From Streptomyces sp. PR69 (GTDB lineage Bacteria > Actinomycetota > Actinomycetes > Streptomycetales > Streptomycetaceae): DNA of 44,544 bases. Shown piece after piece: positions 29,209-37,566 of this stretch; within the stretch, counting starts at the first letter, position 1; every line of letters starts with the position of its first letter. The position numbers were made by a program, and so were the translations under genes. The DNA is taken from the NCBI RefSeq assembly GCF_026420845.1, contig NZ_JAOWCB010000038.1, positions 1 through 44,544 on the forward strand. The letters are read 5' to 3'. The notes below the pieces were generated by a model. The model was not told where the DNA came from, ran no database searches, and was given only the letters and a program-made list of their open reading frames with translations.

Positions 29209-30717
29209 ATGAGGGATCACGTGAAGAACGCCGCGGTCAGCCTGCTGGTCGGTGCGACGCTCGTCGCCGGAGTCATCGCGCTCGCGCCCGGATGGGGCGA
29301 GGATCCGCCGTCCGCGCCGGGGCCCGCCGGGCGGGCGATGGCGGCGGCGGGCAGCGGCGCCCCCGCCGCGCCCGCCGATCTGGCCGCGCTCATCGAGGAC
29401 CGGGAGAAATGGCTGAAGGACCACCCCCGCGACGAGGAGGCGTGGGCGGTGCTCGGCGCGGCGTATGTGCAGCGCGGGATGCGGCTGGCGCGGCCGGAGC
29501 AGTTCCCGAAGGCCGAGCGGGCGCTGAAGAAGTCGCTGGACGTCGTCCCGGCCGACAAGGGGAACGTCGAGGCGATGGCAGGCATGGCGGCGCTGGCCAA
29601 CGCCCGGCGGGACTTCGCCGGGGCCCGCGAGTGGGGCGAGCGGGCCGTCAAGCGGAAGCCGAAGCGGTGGACGACGTATCCGCTGCTGATCGACGCGTAC
29701 AACGGCCTGGGCGACTACAAGGCGGCCGCCAGGGCCATGGACCGGCTGCTGGAGCTGAACTCCGGACCCGAGGCGATGGGCACGGCCGCGCTCGTCTACC
29801 GCGACCGCGGCTGGCGCGAGGACGCGGCCGCGACGGCGCACGACGCCGCCGCGAACGCAGAGCACCCAGAGCAGAAGGCGGCGGCGCTGTACCGGATGGG
29901 CGAATTCGCCTGGGAGCGGGGCGAGCCCGCGGAGGCCATCGCCCACTACGACGCGGCGCTGCGGTCCCGGCGCGACCATCACGCCTCGCTGGCGGGACGG
30001 GCCCGGGCGCTGGCGGCGCTGGGCCGTACGGACGAGGCGCTGCGCGACTACCAGGCGGCGCAGAAGGGCCGTCCGCTGCCCGCGTACGCGCTTGAGGCCG
30101 GTGAGCTCTACCAGTCGCTCGGCCTCGACGGCGACGCCCGCCTCCAGTACGAGCGGCTCCGCGAAGGAGCGGCTGAGGCGGCGAAGCACGGGGTGGACTC
30201 GACGCTGGAGCTGGGGCGGTACGAGGCCGACCACGGCAGCCCCGAGACGGCGGCGCGGCGGCTGCAGGCCCAGTGGGACAAGGGGCGGCACAGCGTTGAC
30301 ATGGCGGATGCGCTGGGCTGGGCGCTGCACCGGGCGGGCCGCTCGCAGCAGGCGCTGGAATTCGCCCGGAAGGCGACGGACGAAGGGCGGCGCAGTGCGC
30401 TGTTCTCGTACCACCGGGGGGAGATCGAGCGGGCGCTGGGGCAGTACGGGGCGGCGCGGCGGCATCTGGAGGAGGCCGTGCGGACGAACCCCGACTTCTC
30501 GCCGCTGTGGGCGCCGAAGGCGAAGGAGGCGCTGGAGGCGCTCGGGGAGCCGCCGGAGGGCGGGCCGCGGGACCTGGAGCGGCCGGAGCGGCAGCCGGTC
30601 CGGACCCCGGCCCGGACCCCGGCCGGGACTCCGGCGGCGTCGAGCGCGGCGCCGGCGCCGACCCCGGCGCCGCGGTCACCTTCGCCGTCTCCGTCGCCCT
30701 CCGCGTCAGGGAGCTGA
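29209..30717 (+). CDS. membrane-anchored TPR protein
   Basis: The 502-residue product has an N-terminal membrane helix (AAVSLLVGATLVAGVIAL, about 8-25), an Ala/Pro linker, then about eight to ten tetratricopeptide repeats from residue 60 to 430 (for example DEEAWAVLGAAYVQRGM, AALYRMGEFAWERGEPAEAIAHYDAAL, ALGRTDEALRDYQAA). The tail is Pro/Ser/Ala-rich and ends SPSPSPSPSASGS. It is probably a scaffold on the outer face of the membrane (the CcmH/NrfG-like opening suggests this topology, inferred). ATG 29209 is preferred; a GTG three codons upstream is possible. It is convergent with the sortase gene. Confidence 0.85.
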   Translation: MRDHVKNAAVSLLVGATLVAGVIALAPGWGEDPPSAPGPAGRAMAAAGSGAPAAPADLAALIEDREKWLKDHPRDEEAWAVLGAAYVQRGMRLARPEQFPKAERALKKSLDVVPADKGNVEAMAGMAALANARRDFAGAREWGERAVKRKPKRWTTYPLLIDAYNGLGDYKAAARAMDRLLELNSGPEAMGTAALVYRDRGWREDAAATAHDAAANAEHPEQKAAALYRMGEFAWERGEPAEAIAHYDAALRSRRDHHASLAGRARALAALGRTDEALRDYQAAQKGRPLPAYALEAGELYQSLGLDGDARLQYERLREGAAEAAKHGVDSTLELGRYEADHGSPETAARRLQAQWDKGRHSVDMADALGWALHRAGRSQQALEFARKATDEGRRSALFSYHRGEIERALGQYGAARRHLEEAVRTNPDFSPLWAPKAKEALEALGEPPEGGPRDLERPERQPVRTPARTPAGTPAASSAAPAPTPAPRSPSPSPSPSASGS

Positions 30718-30724
30718 ACGTGAT

Positions 30725-31321
30725 TCAGCGGGCCAGCTCGGCGTACACGATGAGGTTGTCGACCGGATGGCCCTCGGCGTCGAATCCGCCGTCGCAGGTG
30801 ACCAGTCGCAGCACGGGGGCGTCCGTCGCGCCGTACACCTTCTCGGTGGGGAACGCCTTCTTGCTGACGACCTCCGTCGCCGTGACGGTGAAGTGGACGG
30901 TCCGGCCGCGGGTGTCCCGTACGGCGATGTCCGCGCCCTTGGCGATCTTCTTCAGATCGTGGAACACGGCCCGTCCGTAGCGGGTGTCATTGTGCCCGAT
31001 GACCACCGCGGGCCCGGTCTCCCCGGGCCTGGAGCGGCCGGTGTACCACCCTGCGGTCATCCCCTTGTCGGGCGGCGGCACTTCGACGGTCCCGTCGGCG
31101 TTGAGGCCGAGCCGCATCAGGGGACTTTGCACGCCGAGCGAGGGGATGGCGAGGTGGACGGGCTCCGCGGATGCGGTGGCTGTGTCCCCTCCGGGGACGA
31201 CGGCGACGGTCGGGGCGGGCGGCGGGGGCGTACGGGCGGCGTCCTGTGAGGCGGAGCAGCCTGTGAGGGCGGCGAGGGTGGCGAGGGTGGCGACGAGGAG
31301 TCGCGCGCGGGTCAGGGTCAT
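30725..31321 (-). CDS. class F-like sortase with lipobox, catalytic Arg not found
   Basis: The 198-residue product has a signal sequence with lipobox LTGC (Cys22), a Pro-rich linker and a sortase fold from about 54. Blocks are VHLAIPSLGVQSPL, PAVVIGHNDTRYGRAVF with catalytic His110, and LRLVTCDGGFD with Cys176. Sortases join secreted proteins to the cell wall. The Arg normally 12-13 residues after the Cys is absent: those positions are Asp188-Asn189 in HPVDNLIVYAEL. Activity is therefore doubtful or uses another residue. The likely substrate partner gene lies 317 bases upstream on the same strand. Confidence 0.87.
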   Translation of the reverse strand: MTLTRARLLVATLATLAALTGCSASQDAARTPPPPAPTVAVVPGGDTATASAEPVHLAIPSLGVQSPLMRLGLNADGTVEVPPPDKGMTAGWYTGRSRPGETGPAVVIGHNDTRYGRAVFHDLKKIAKGADIAVRDTRGRTVHFTVTATEVVSKKAFPTEKVYGATDAPVLRLVTCDGGFDAEGHPVDNLIVYAELAR

Positions 31322-31361
31322 GGGGTTCCTGTTCTTTCCCCCACCCCGCCCCTTCCCGTAA

Positions 31362-31614
31362 CTGGGGGCAGCCCCCAGACCCCCGTACGGCCTTCGGCCG
31401 TGTCCTCAAACTCCCCCAGACTCCGTCCGGGAGGTGCCCCCAACGGGCTGGATTTTGGCTGCGCCAAATCCCAGCCCGCCGGGCGTTGGCAGCACACACT
31501 CAGCCCCGCCGGCGATTGAGGCGCAAGAGCCAGAAACCCAGCCCCGCCTGGGGGCACCTCCCAGCGGTAGCTGGGGGAGAGTGAGGCGCAGGGGTCCGGG
31601 GGCGGAGCCCCCGG
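31362..31614. repeat. dispersed intergenic repeat element, copy 2
   Basis: This copy begins CTGGGGGCAGCCCCCAG, shares CGGCCTTCGGCCGTGTCCTC and CCCCGCCTGGGGGCACCTCC with copy 1 (20139-20428), and ends GGGGGCGGAGCCCCC. It lies between the sortase start and the end of the small anchored protein gene, so sortase promoter signals must share this space. No gene is seen. Confidence 0.85.
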
Positions 31615-31638
31615 TCAGGGGGAGGGGCGCGGTGGATG

Positions 31639-32019
31639 TCAGGCGCGTGAGGCGCCCGCGCGGCGGCGGATCACGGTGAAGCCGACGCCGCCGAGGAGCG
31701 CCGCACCGGCGGCGGAACCGGCAAGGACGGCGGCGGTGTTCGTCGTGCCCTCATCGGCCCGCTCACCCGCGGCCACCCCGCCCCGCGGCGCGGGCATGGC
31801 CTCCTTGTCCGCCTGCGCCTTCTCGGCGCGCGCCTTGGCCTCGCGGTCGTTCTCGGCCGGGACGGGACGGGCTGTGTCGTCCTTGGGCTGGACGGACGCA
31901 TCCTCCTTGGGGGCCGGGGTCGGGATGCCGTCCGCGAAGGCGGCGGCGGACGGGAAGAGCACCGCGCCCGCCACGGAGGCGGTGAGGACGGCGGCGCGCA
32001 GGGTCAGTCGGTGGGACAT
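31639..32019 (-). CDS. small secreted protein with C-terminal membrane anchor
   Basis: The 126-residue product has a signal peptide (LRAAVLTASVAGAVLFPSAAAFA, cut near residue 29), a charged helical middle (REAKARAEKAQADKEA) and a C-terminal hydrophobic helix (AAVLAGSAAGAALLGGVGFTVI) followed by RRRAG. This is the layout of a sortase substrate, but no LPXTG, LAXTG or NPQTN motif precedes the helix. It may be a plain membrane anchor or use an unrecognised sorting motif for the adjacent sortase. ATG 32019 starts the signal peptide. It lies 129 bases after the sensor kinase on the same strand. Confidence 0.75.
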   Translation of the reverse strand: MSHRLTLRAAVLTASVAGAVLFPSAAAFADGIPTPAPKEDASVQPKDDTARPVPAENDREAKARAEKAQADKEAMPAPRGGVAAGERADEGTTNTAAVLAGSAAGAALLGGVGFTVIRRRAGASRA

Positions 32020-32148
32020 AGCGTGAAGCTCCCGTGTCAGCTGGGTTGGACAACGCCCGGTCATCGGCCGGAACTGCTCGCCGCCGGGCATGTCCCCCAG
32101 ACTGGCGGGGAGTTGTGAGAAAGCTGTCAGACCGCTGTGTGTTTCGGA

Positions 32149-34119
32149 TCAGGGCGCTTCGTCTCTCGGTCCGGGCGGTGCGGCCGGAATCCTCAGAGAG
32201 AAGACCGACCCCTTCCCCTCCTCGCTCTCCGCCCGCGCCGCACCCCCGTGCGCCTCCGCCAGCTTGCGGACGATGGCGAGGCCGAGACCGCTGCCTCCGG
32301 TGCGACGGCTGCGGGACTTCTCGGCGCGCCAGAAGCGGTCGAAGACATGAGGGAGGTCGGCGGCCGGGATGCCGCACCCGGTGTCGGCGACCTCGATCAG
32401 GGCCGCGGGCCCGGCCGCCGCCCCGCCGCCGTCGAAGCCGCCGCCGCCCTCGGAGCCGTACGCGCGCAGCGTGACGCGGCCGCCGGGCGGGGTGTGGCGT
32501 ACGGCGTTGGAGACGAGGTTGCCCACGGCCTGGCGCAGCCGCACGGGGTCGGCGTGGAGTTCCGGCGCGGGCGGGCGGCCGTCCGGCGGCCCGGCGTCGA
32601 CGGCGAGCGTGACCCCGGCGGTCTCGGCGCGGGCCTGGTGCGCGGCGGCGACCTGGGCGAGGAGGTCGGCGGCCCGCAGCGGCTCCGGGTGCAGCCGCAG
32701 CGCGCCGGCGTCGGCCTCCGCCAGGTCCTGGAGGTCGTCGACGATGTGCTGGAGCTGCATCGCCTCCTCCAGGAGGGAGGAGACGAACGCGGGGTCGGGG
32801 TCGGCGAGTCCGTCCTGCGCGGCTTCGAGCCAGCCGCGGATATTGCTCAGCGGGGTGCGCAGCTCGTGTGCGACATCGCTGACCATCGCCTTGCGCTGGG
32901 CTTCGAGCCGTGCGCGGTGCGCGGACATGTCGTTGAAGGCCGCGGCCAGCCGTCCGATCTCGTTGTCCGCGGTGACGGGCACGGGCGCGGTGTCCTCGCC
33001 GTCCTTCATCCGCTGGGCGGCCCCGGTGAGCGCGTGCAGCGGCCGTACGAGACGGGTGCCGGCGAGCACCGAAGCGCCGACGGTCAGGGCGAGCACGAGG
33101 GCGGCGGCCCCGGCGATCTTCGCGGTGTTGGCGGGGGACAGTTCAAAGCCGGGGACGGCGCCGCCGCGGGGGTCGCCGATGTAGAGCAGCGCGGGTGAGG
33201 CGACGTAGGAGCTGAGCTGTTCGCGGCGTGCGGTGTCCACGCAGGAGGCGATGGCGCGGTCGGCGGCGTCGGTCTGCTCGGCGGGGAGGGCCTCGCGGGG
33301 GACGGGGGCCGGGTTCGCCGCCGTCCAGGACAGATCGAGGGAGAGTTCGACGGGTGCCAGTCCCTGGCGCTGCAGGCAGGCGTCGGTGAGCCTGCTGAGT
33401 GCGTCGAGTGCCTTGGCCTCGGTCTTGGTGGGCCGGTCGAGGTCCTCGGTCGGGCAGCGGGTGGCTTCGGCGCGTTCGGTGCTGCCGACGACCTGGATGT
33501 GCGGGCGGCCGCTGGGGCCGTCGACGATGTCGGCGGCGACGGAGAACTTGCTGAGGCAGTCGGCCGTGGTCTCGGCGGTGCGGCGCAGTGCGGCGCGTTC
33601 GGCGGCGGGCAGCTTGAAGGGGCCGACGGCGCGCGGGTCGATGCGGTCGGCCGCCGCGGCCCGGGACGGGTCGGCCGGGGGCGACAGGGCGGTGTCGGGC
33701 GAGAGGGGGTCGACGACGGCTGAGGCGCGGGGCGGCAGTTCGGGCGGCGGCCCCTCCGCCCCGCCGCCGGCTGTCCCCTCGCCGTGCGGGGCGGCGGAGT
33801 CGGCGAGCGTACGGCGGTCCTGTGTGGTGAGCGCGATACGGCGGCCGGACTGCTGTGCGAGCTCCCGTACGGCCGTCTCGACGCCGTCCCAGCGGGGGTG
33901 GGTGGCCGCGTAGCCGAGCAGGGTGTTGTAGATGCGGGCGTCGTCGGCGAGGTTCTGCCCCTGCTCCTGCCGGATCGCGCCGGAGGTGGTCTGGGCAGCC
34001 AGCCAGGCGGTGGCCGCGACGGAGCAGGCGGCTGCCAGCGCGGAGACGGCGAGCAGCCGCCCGAGGAGGCTCTTGCGCAGGGGCAGCCGCCGGTCGGCCG
34101 GCTTCCGGGCGCGCTTCAT
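32149..34119 (-). CDS. membrane sensor histidine kinase with a large outer domain
   Basis: The 656-residue kinase has a first membrane helix (about 19-38), an outer domain of about 290 residues, a second helix (about 335-355), a HAMP linker, the phospho-acceptor H-box VSDVAHELRTPLSN (His near 417), the N-box NLVSNAVRHT and ATP-lid blocks DTGCGIP and GGSGLGLAIV. The outer domain holds four cysteines (TADCLSKF, ATRCPTED, TDACLQRQ, IASCVDTA) that could make two disulfides, suggesting a redox- or envelope-stress signal. The ATG overlaps the stop of the response regulator upstream. The signal is unknown. Confidence 0.93.
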   Translation of the reverse strand: MKRARKPADRRLPLRKSLLGRLLAVSALAAACSVAATAWLAAQTTSGAIRQEQGQNLADDARIYNTLLGYAATHPRWDGVETAVRELAQQSGRRIALTTQDRRTLADSAAPHGEGTAGGGAEGPPPELPPRASAVVDPLSPDTALSPPADPSRAAAADRIDPRAVGPFKLPAAERAALRRTAETTADCLSKFSVAADIVDGPSGRPHIQVVGSTERAEATRCPTEDLDRPTKTEAKALDALSRLTDACLQRQGLAPVELSLDLSWTAANPAPVPREALPAEQTDAADRAIASCVDTARREQLSSYVASPALLYIGDPRGGAVPGFELSPANTAKIAGAAALVLALTVGASVLAGTRLVRPLHALTGAAQRMKDGEDTAPVPVTADNEIGRLAAAFNDMSAHRARLEAQRKAMVSDVAHELRTPLSNIRGWLEAAQDGLADPDPAFVSSLLEEAMQLQHIVDDLQDLAEADAGALRLHPEPLRAADLLAQVAAAHQARAETAGVTLAVDAGPPDGRPPAPELHADPVRLRQAVGNLVSNAVRHTPPGGRVTLRAYGSEGGGGFDGGGAAAGPAALIEVADTGCGIPAADLPHVFDRFWRAEKSRSRRTGGSGLGLAIVRKLAEAHGGAARAESEEGKGSVFSLRIPAAPPGPRDEAP

Positions 34120-34850
34120 ATCGTGCGCGGGGCGCGGGCGGCGGAGGCGGCCGGGTCGGTCAGCTTGTAGCCGACGCCGTAGACCGTCAGCAGCCGGGCG
34201 GGGCGGCGCGGGGCGGCCTCGATCTTCTTGCGGAGGTTCATGATGTGCACGTCGACGGTGCGGCCGCTGATGTACCGGTCGAAGCCGTGGAGTTCTTCGA
34301 GGAGCCGCTGCCGGGTGAAGACCCGGTCGGGTTCGGCGGCCATGGCGGCGAGGATGCGGAACTCGCCGGGTGTGCACTCCACGCCCGTCCCGTCGACGGT
34401 CACCTCGTGCCGCTGCGGGTCGACCGTCAGCGTGCCGACGGCGAGCACCGGGTCGGCCGCCGCCGGTCCTCCGCCTGCGCCGCGCCGGGTGCGGCGGAGC
34501 AGGGTGCGGACGCGGGCCATCAGCTCGCGCGGGCTGTACGGCTTGGTCATGTAGTCGTCCGCGCCGAGGTCGAGCCCGAGCAGCAGATCGTCCTCGGTGC
34601 TGCGGGCGGTCAGCATGAGCACGGGCAGTTCGCTGGCCTCGGCCCGCAGCACGCGCAGCACATCGAGCCCGTCGGCGCGCGGCATCATCACATCGAGGAC
34701 GAGCAGATCGGGTTCCCGCCGCCGTACGAGGTCGAGCGCGGCGCGCCCGTCCCGTACGAGCGTGACGGTGTGTCCTTCCCGCTCCAGATAGCGGCGGATC
34801 AACTCGCCCTGTTTGCCGTCGTCCTCGGCGACCATCACATCAGCGCACAC
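34116..34850 (-). CDS. OmpR/PhoB-family response regulator
   Basis: The 244-residue regulator has a receiver domain with acidic pocket D10/D11, phosphorylation site D53 in LLVLDVMMPRAD, LTAR and KPYSPREL (Lys near 103), and a winged-helix DNA-binding domain (LTVDPQRHEVTVDG, TPGEFRILAAM, VHIMNLRKKIE, VYGVGYKL). It should be phosphorylated by the coupled downstream kinase and control genes near or far; possible local targets are the small anchored protein and sortase. The GTG at 34850 is chosen from domain position; a GTG four codons later and an ATG are alternatives. Confidence 0.95.
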   Translation of the reverse strand: MCADVMVAEDDGKQGELIRRYLEREGHTVTLVRDGRAALDLVRRREPDLLVLDVMMPRADGLDVLRVLRAEASELPVLMLTARSTEDDLLLGLDLGADDYMTKPYSPRELMARVRTLLRRTRRGAGGGPAAADPVLAVGTLTVDPQRHEVTVDGTGVECTPGEFRILAAMAAEPDRVFTRQRLLEELHGFDRYISGRTVDVHIMNLRKKIEAAPRRPARLLTVYGVGYKLTDPAASAARAPRTI

Positions 34851-34921
34851 CCCGCCGATCGTAAGCGACCGCTGCCCGGGCCCCCGCTCCCGGACAGCGG
34901 TCCATCGCTCGGCGTTCCGAT

Positions 34922-34972
34922 GCCGCCGGTCAGAGGCCGGCGGTCGTGGCCGCCGGTCAGAGGCCGGCGGTC
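34922..34972. repeat. 24-bp direct repeat of a hairpin at the end of hpd
   Basis: A 24-base unit starting GCCGCCGGTCAGAGGCC lies at 34922-34945 and again at 34949-34972. Each is itself an inverted repeat (CCGCCGG / CCGGCGG), and the second runs into the hpd stop codon. It may act as an hpd terminator. Confidence 0.7.
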
Positions 34973-36125
34973 AGAGGTTGCCGCGCTTGGCCTGTTCGCG
35001 CTCGATGGCCTCGAACAGCGCCTTGAAGTTGCCCTTGCCGAAGCCCAGGGAGCCATGCCGCTCGATCATCTCGAAGAAGACCGTCGGCCGGTCCTGCACC
35101 GGCTTGGTGAAGATCTGCAGCAGATAGCCGTCCTCGTCGCGGTCGGCGAGGATCTTCAGCTCGCGCAGCTCCTCGATCGGCACCCGGGTGTCGCCGACCC
35201 ACTCGCCGAGCGTGTCGTAGTACGTGTCGGGGACGTCGAGGAACTGCACGCCCGCGGCGCGCATCGAGCGCACGGTGGACACGATGTCGTTGGTGGCGAG
35301 TGCGATGTGCTGGACGCCGGGGCCGCCGTAGAACTCCAGATACTCGTCGATCTGGGACTTCTTCTTGGCGATGGCCGGCTCGTTGATGGGGAACTTCACC
35401 TTCTTGGTGCCGTCGGCGACGACCTTCGACATCAGCGCCGAGTACTCGGTCGCGATGTCGTCGCCGACGAACTCCTTCATATTGGTGAAACCCATGACCT
35501 TGTTGTAGAAGCCCACCCACTCGTTCATCTTGCCGAGTTCGACGTTGCCGACGCAGTGGTCGATCGCCTGGAAGGTCCTCTTGGCCGGGGGCTCGACGAT
35601 CGGGGAGGCGGCGACGAAGCCCGGCAGATACGGGCCGTCGTAGCCGTCGCGCTGGACGAGCGTGTGGCGGGTCTGGCCGTAGGTCGCGATCGCGGCCAGC
35701 ACGACCGTGCCGTGCTCGTCCTTGATCTCGTACGGCTCGGTGAGGCCGGTCGCGCCGTGCTCGACGGCGTACGCGTAGGCGGCGCGGGCGTCCGGGACCT
35801 CGATGGAGAGGTCGACGACTCCGTCGCCGTGTGCGGCGACATGCTCGGCGAGGAAGCGGCCCCACTCCGTGGACGGCTTGATCACGGAGGTGAGGACAAA
35901 GCGGGCCGCGCCGTTCGTCAGCACATAGCTGGCGGTCTCGCGGCTGCCGTTCTCCGGCCCGGAGTAGGCGACGAGCTTCATGCCGAAGGCCGTGGAGTAG
36001 TAGTGCGCGGCCTGCTTGGCGTTGCCGACGGCGAAGACGACCGCGTCCATTCCCTTGACCGGGAAGGGGTCTGCCTCGCGCGCGGTGTGAGGGGTCTGAT
36101 CCATGGTCATCGCGTTGTCTGCCAT
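34971..36125 (-). CDS. hpd: 4-hydroxyphenylpyruvate dioxygenase
   Basis: The 384-residue enzyme converts 4-hydroxyphenylpyruvate to homogentisate in tyrosine breakdown and ochre pigment formation. It is a two-domain VOC dioxygenase. The three Fe(II) ligands lie in FQAIDHCVGNV (His), GVQHIALATND (His) and PTVFFEMIERHG (Glu). The C-terminal LGFGKGNFKALFEAIEREQ is typical. ATG 36125 follows GGGAG and gives the normal length; a longer frame crosses the promoter region and is rejected. It is divergent from an Lrp/AsnC regulator with a shared 121-base promoter region. Confidence 0.96.
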   Translation of the reverse strand: MADNAMTMDQTPHTAREADPFPVKGMDAVVFAVGNAKQAAHYYSTAFGMKLVAYSGPENGSRETASYVLTNGAARFVLTSVIKPSTEWGRFLAEHVAAHGDGVVDLSIEVPDARAAYAYAVEHGATGLTEPYEIKDEHGTVVLAAIATYGQTRHTLVQRDGYDGPYLPGFVAASPIVEPPAKRTFQAIDHCVGNVELGKMNEWVGFYNKVMGFTNMKEFVGDDIATEYSALMSKVVADGTKKVKFPINEPAIAKKKSQIDEYLEFYGGPGVQHIALATNDIVSTVRSMRAAGVQFLDVPDTYYDTLGEWVGDTRVPIEELRELKILADRDEDGYLLQIFTKPVQDRPTVFFEMIERHGSLGFGKGNFKALFEAIEREQAKRGNL

Positions 36126-36246
36126 AGCCGCAGACTCCCGCCGATCCACAAGGTGCGCAATAGTTTGCCTGTGCGCTGGGCAATCTGCATAGCGTGAGCC
36201 GGGAATCGCCGGGCTATGTGTACAGGATGACCACTCAGGAGACCTC
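36126..36246. promoter_or_regulatory. hpd / Lrp regulator divergent promoter region
   Basis: GCAA-TAGT-TTGC (36157-36168) is an inverted repeat close to the hpd start, followed by a related GGGCAAT-CTGC. Lrp/AsnC proteins bind arrays of such weak AT-centred palindromes, so control of hpd and self-control by the divergent regulator is likely (inference). Confidence 0.55.
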
Positions 36247-36723
36247 ATGGTGATCGATCATCTGGACGCCCGGCTGATCGTCCTGCTGGCGCGTGAGCCG
36301 CGGATCGGGGTGCTGGAGGCGTCCCGCCGGCTCGGCGTGGCGCGGGGCACGGTGCAAGCGCGGATGGACCGGCTTCAGTCCAATGGAGTCATCCGCGGCT
36401 TTGGCCCGGACGTCGATCCGGCCGCCCTGGGCTATCCCGTCACCGCGTTCGCCACGCTGGAGATCAAACAGGGCCAAGGGGCTGATGTCCGGGCCCATTT
36501 GGCGACCGTGCCGGAGGTGCTGGAGCTGCACACCACGACCGGTCACGGGGATATGCTCTGCCGGCTCGTCGCCCGCTCCAACGCCGACCTTCAGCGGGTG
36601 ATCGACCGGGTTGTCGGCTTTGATGGCATCGTGCGGGCGTCGACGGCGATCGTGATGGAGAACCCTGTGCCGCTGCGGATCATCCCGCTGGTGGAGCAGG
36701 CGGCCCGGGACCGGGCGCAGTAG
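36247..36723 (+). CDS. Lrp/AsnC-family regulator
   Basis: The 158-residue protein has an N-terminal HTH (LDARLIVLLAREPRIGVLEASRRLGVARGTVQARMDRLQ, about 6-44) and a C-terminal RAM ligand domain (VTAFATLEIKQG, VLELHTTTGHGDMLCRLVARS). Lrp-type regulators form octamers that sense amino acids. Its position divergent from hpd suggests tyrosine or phenylalanine as ligand. The ATG at 36247 has AGGAGA upstream. The 195 bases to the transporter operon contain GC-rich short repeats and no clear gene. Confidence 0.93.
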   Translation: MVIDHLDARLIVLLAREPRIGVLEASRRLGVARGTVQARMDRLQSNGVIRGFGPDVDPAALGYPVTAFATLEIKQGQGADVRAHLATVPEVLELHTTTGHGDMLCRLVARSNADLQRVIDRVVGFDGIVRASTAIVMENPVPLRIIPLVEQAARDRAQ

Positions 36724-36918
36724 CGGCGGGCGGGGCCGGGCTCAGTGGCCGCGGAGCTGCGAGCAGTGGCCGCCGGAGCAGCAGTTCAGCGGACGGCGCG
36801 GCCGGCGGTCTGGCCGGAAAACGCCCCCTAGCCGGGCGCAGACCGGGTAGCCGCCCCTCGGCGAGGGCCTCTCGGCGAGGAGAGGACATCGGAGTGTCCG
36901 CCGACCGAGGGAGCGCGT

Positions 36919-37566
36919 GTGAGCTTCTGGGAGTATCTGACCACCCGGCACCAGCAGCTGCTCACGGACGGCTTCCAGCACGCCAGCGCCGTCTTCCAGT
37001 GCATGGTGATCGCCACGGCGCTGGGCGTCCTCGTCGGGGTGCTCAGCTATCGCAGCGCCTGGGCCGGGAATCTCGCCATCACCTCCACGGCCACCTTCCT
37101 CACCATCCCCTCCCTCGCCCTGATCGGCCTGCTGATCCCGGTCGTGGGCCTGGGCGTGGCGCCGACGGTGATCGCCCTGACGCTGTATGGGCTGCTGCCG
37201 ATCGTCCGCAACGCGATCGTCGGGCTGCGCGGGGTGGACCCCTCGCTCGTCGACGCGGCCAAGGGCATCGGGATGTCGCGTACGGCCCGGCTGCTGCGGG
37301 TGGAGCTGCCGCTCGCCTGGCCGCCGATTCTGACCGGCATCCGGGTCTCGACGCAGATGCTGATGGGCATCGCCGCGATCGCCGCGTATGCGTCGGGCCC
37401 CGGCCTGGGCAATGAGATCTTCCGGGGCATCGCCTCGCTCGGCAGCGCCAACGCCGTCAACCAGGTTCTCGCGGGCACGCTCGGGATCGTCGTCCTCGCC
37501 CTGCTGTTCGACGCCGCGTATGTACTGCTCGGCCGGCTGACCATTCCGAGGGGGATCCGTGCCTGA
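36919..37566 (+). CDS. osmolyte ABC transporter permease 1 (ProW/OpuCB type)
   Basis: The 215-residue permease has about five to six membrane helices and the permease coupling loop VDAAKGIGMSRTARLLRVELPLA. Blocks SLALIGLLIPVVGLG and GIAAIAAYASGPGLGNEI match the glycine betaine/choline OpuC/OsmY family. The start is GTG at 36919 with GAGGGAG upstream. It is the first of four overlapping genes (permease, ATPase, permease, binding protein), the usual OpuC/OsmVWXY order. Regulation by osmolarity is expected for the family, not shown here. Confidence 0.93.
   Translation: MSFWEYLTTRHQQLLTDGFQHASAVFQCMVIATALGVLVGVLSYRSAWAGNLAITSTATFLTIPSLALIGLLIPVVGLGVAPTVIALTLYGLLPIVRNAIVGLRGVDPSLVDAAKGIGMSRTARLLRVELPLAWPPILTGIRVSTQMLMGIAAIAAYASGPGLGNEIFRGIASLGSANAVNQVLAGTLGIVVLALLFDAAYVLLGRLTIPRGIRA

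Noticed and set aside
36742..36860. Minus-strand frame ending NCCSGGHCSQLRGH
   Set aside because: The Cys-rich end is eye-catching, but no start codon or ribosome site is near, and the frame runs antisense into the transporter operon.
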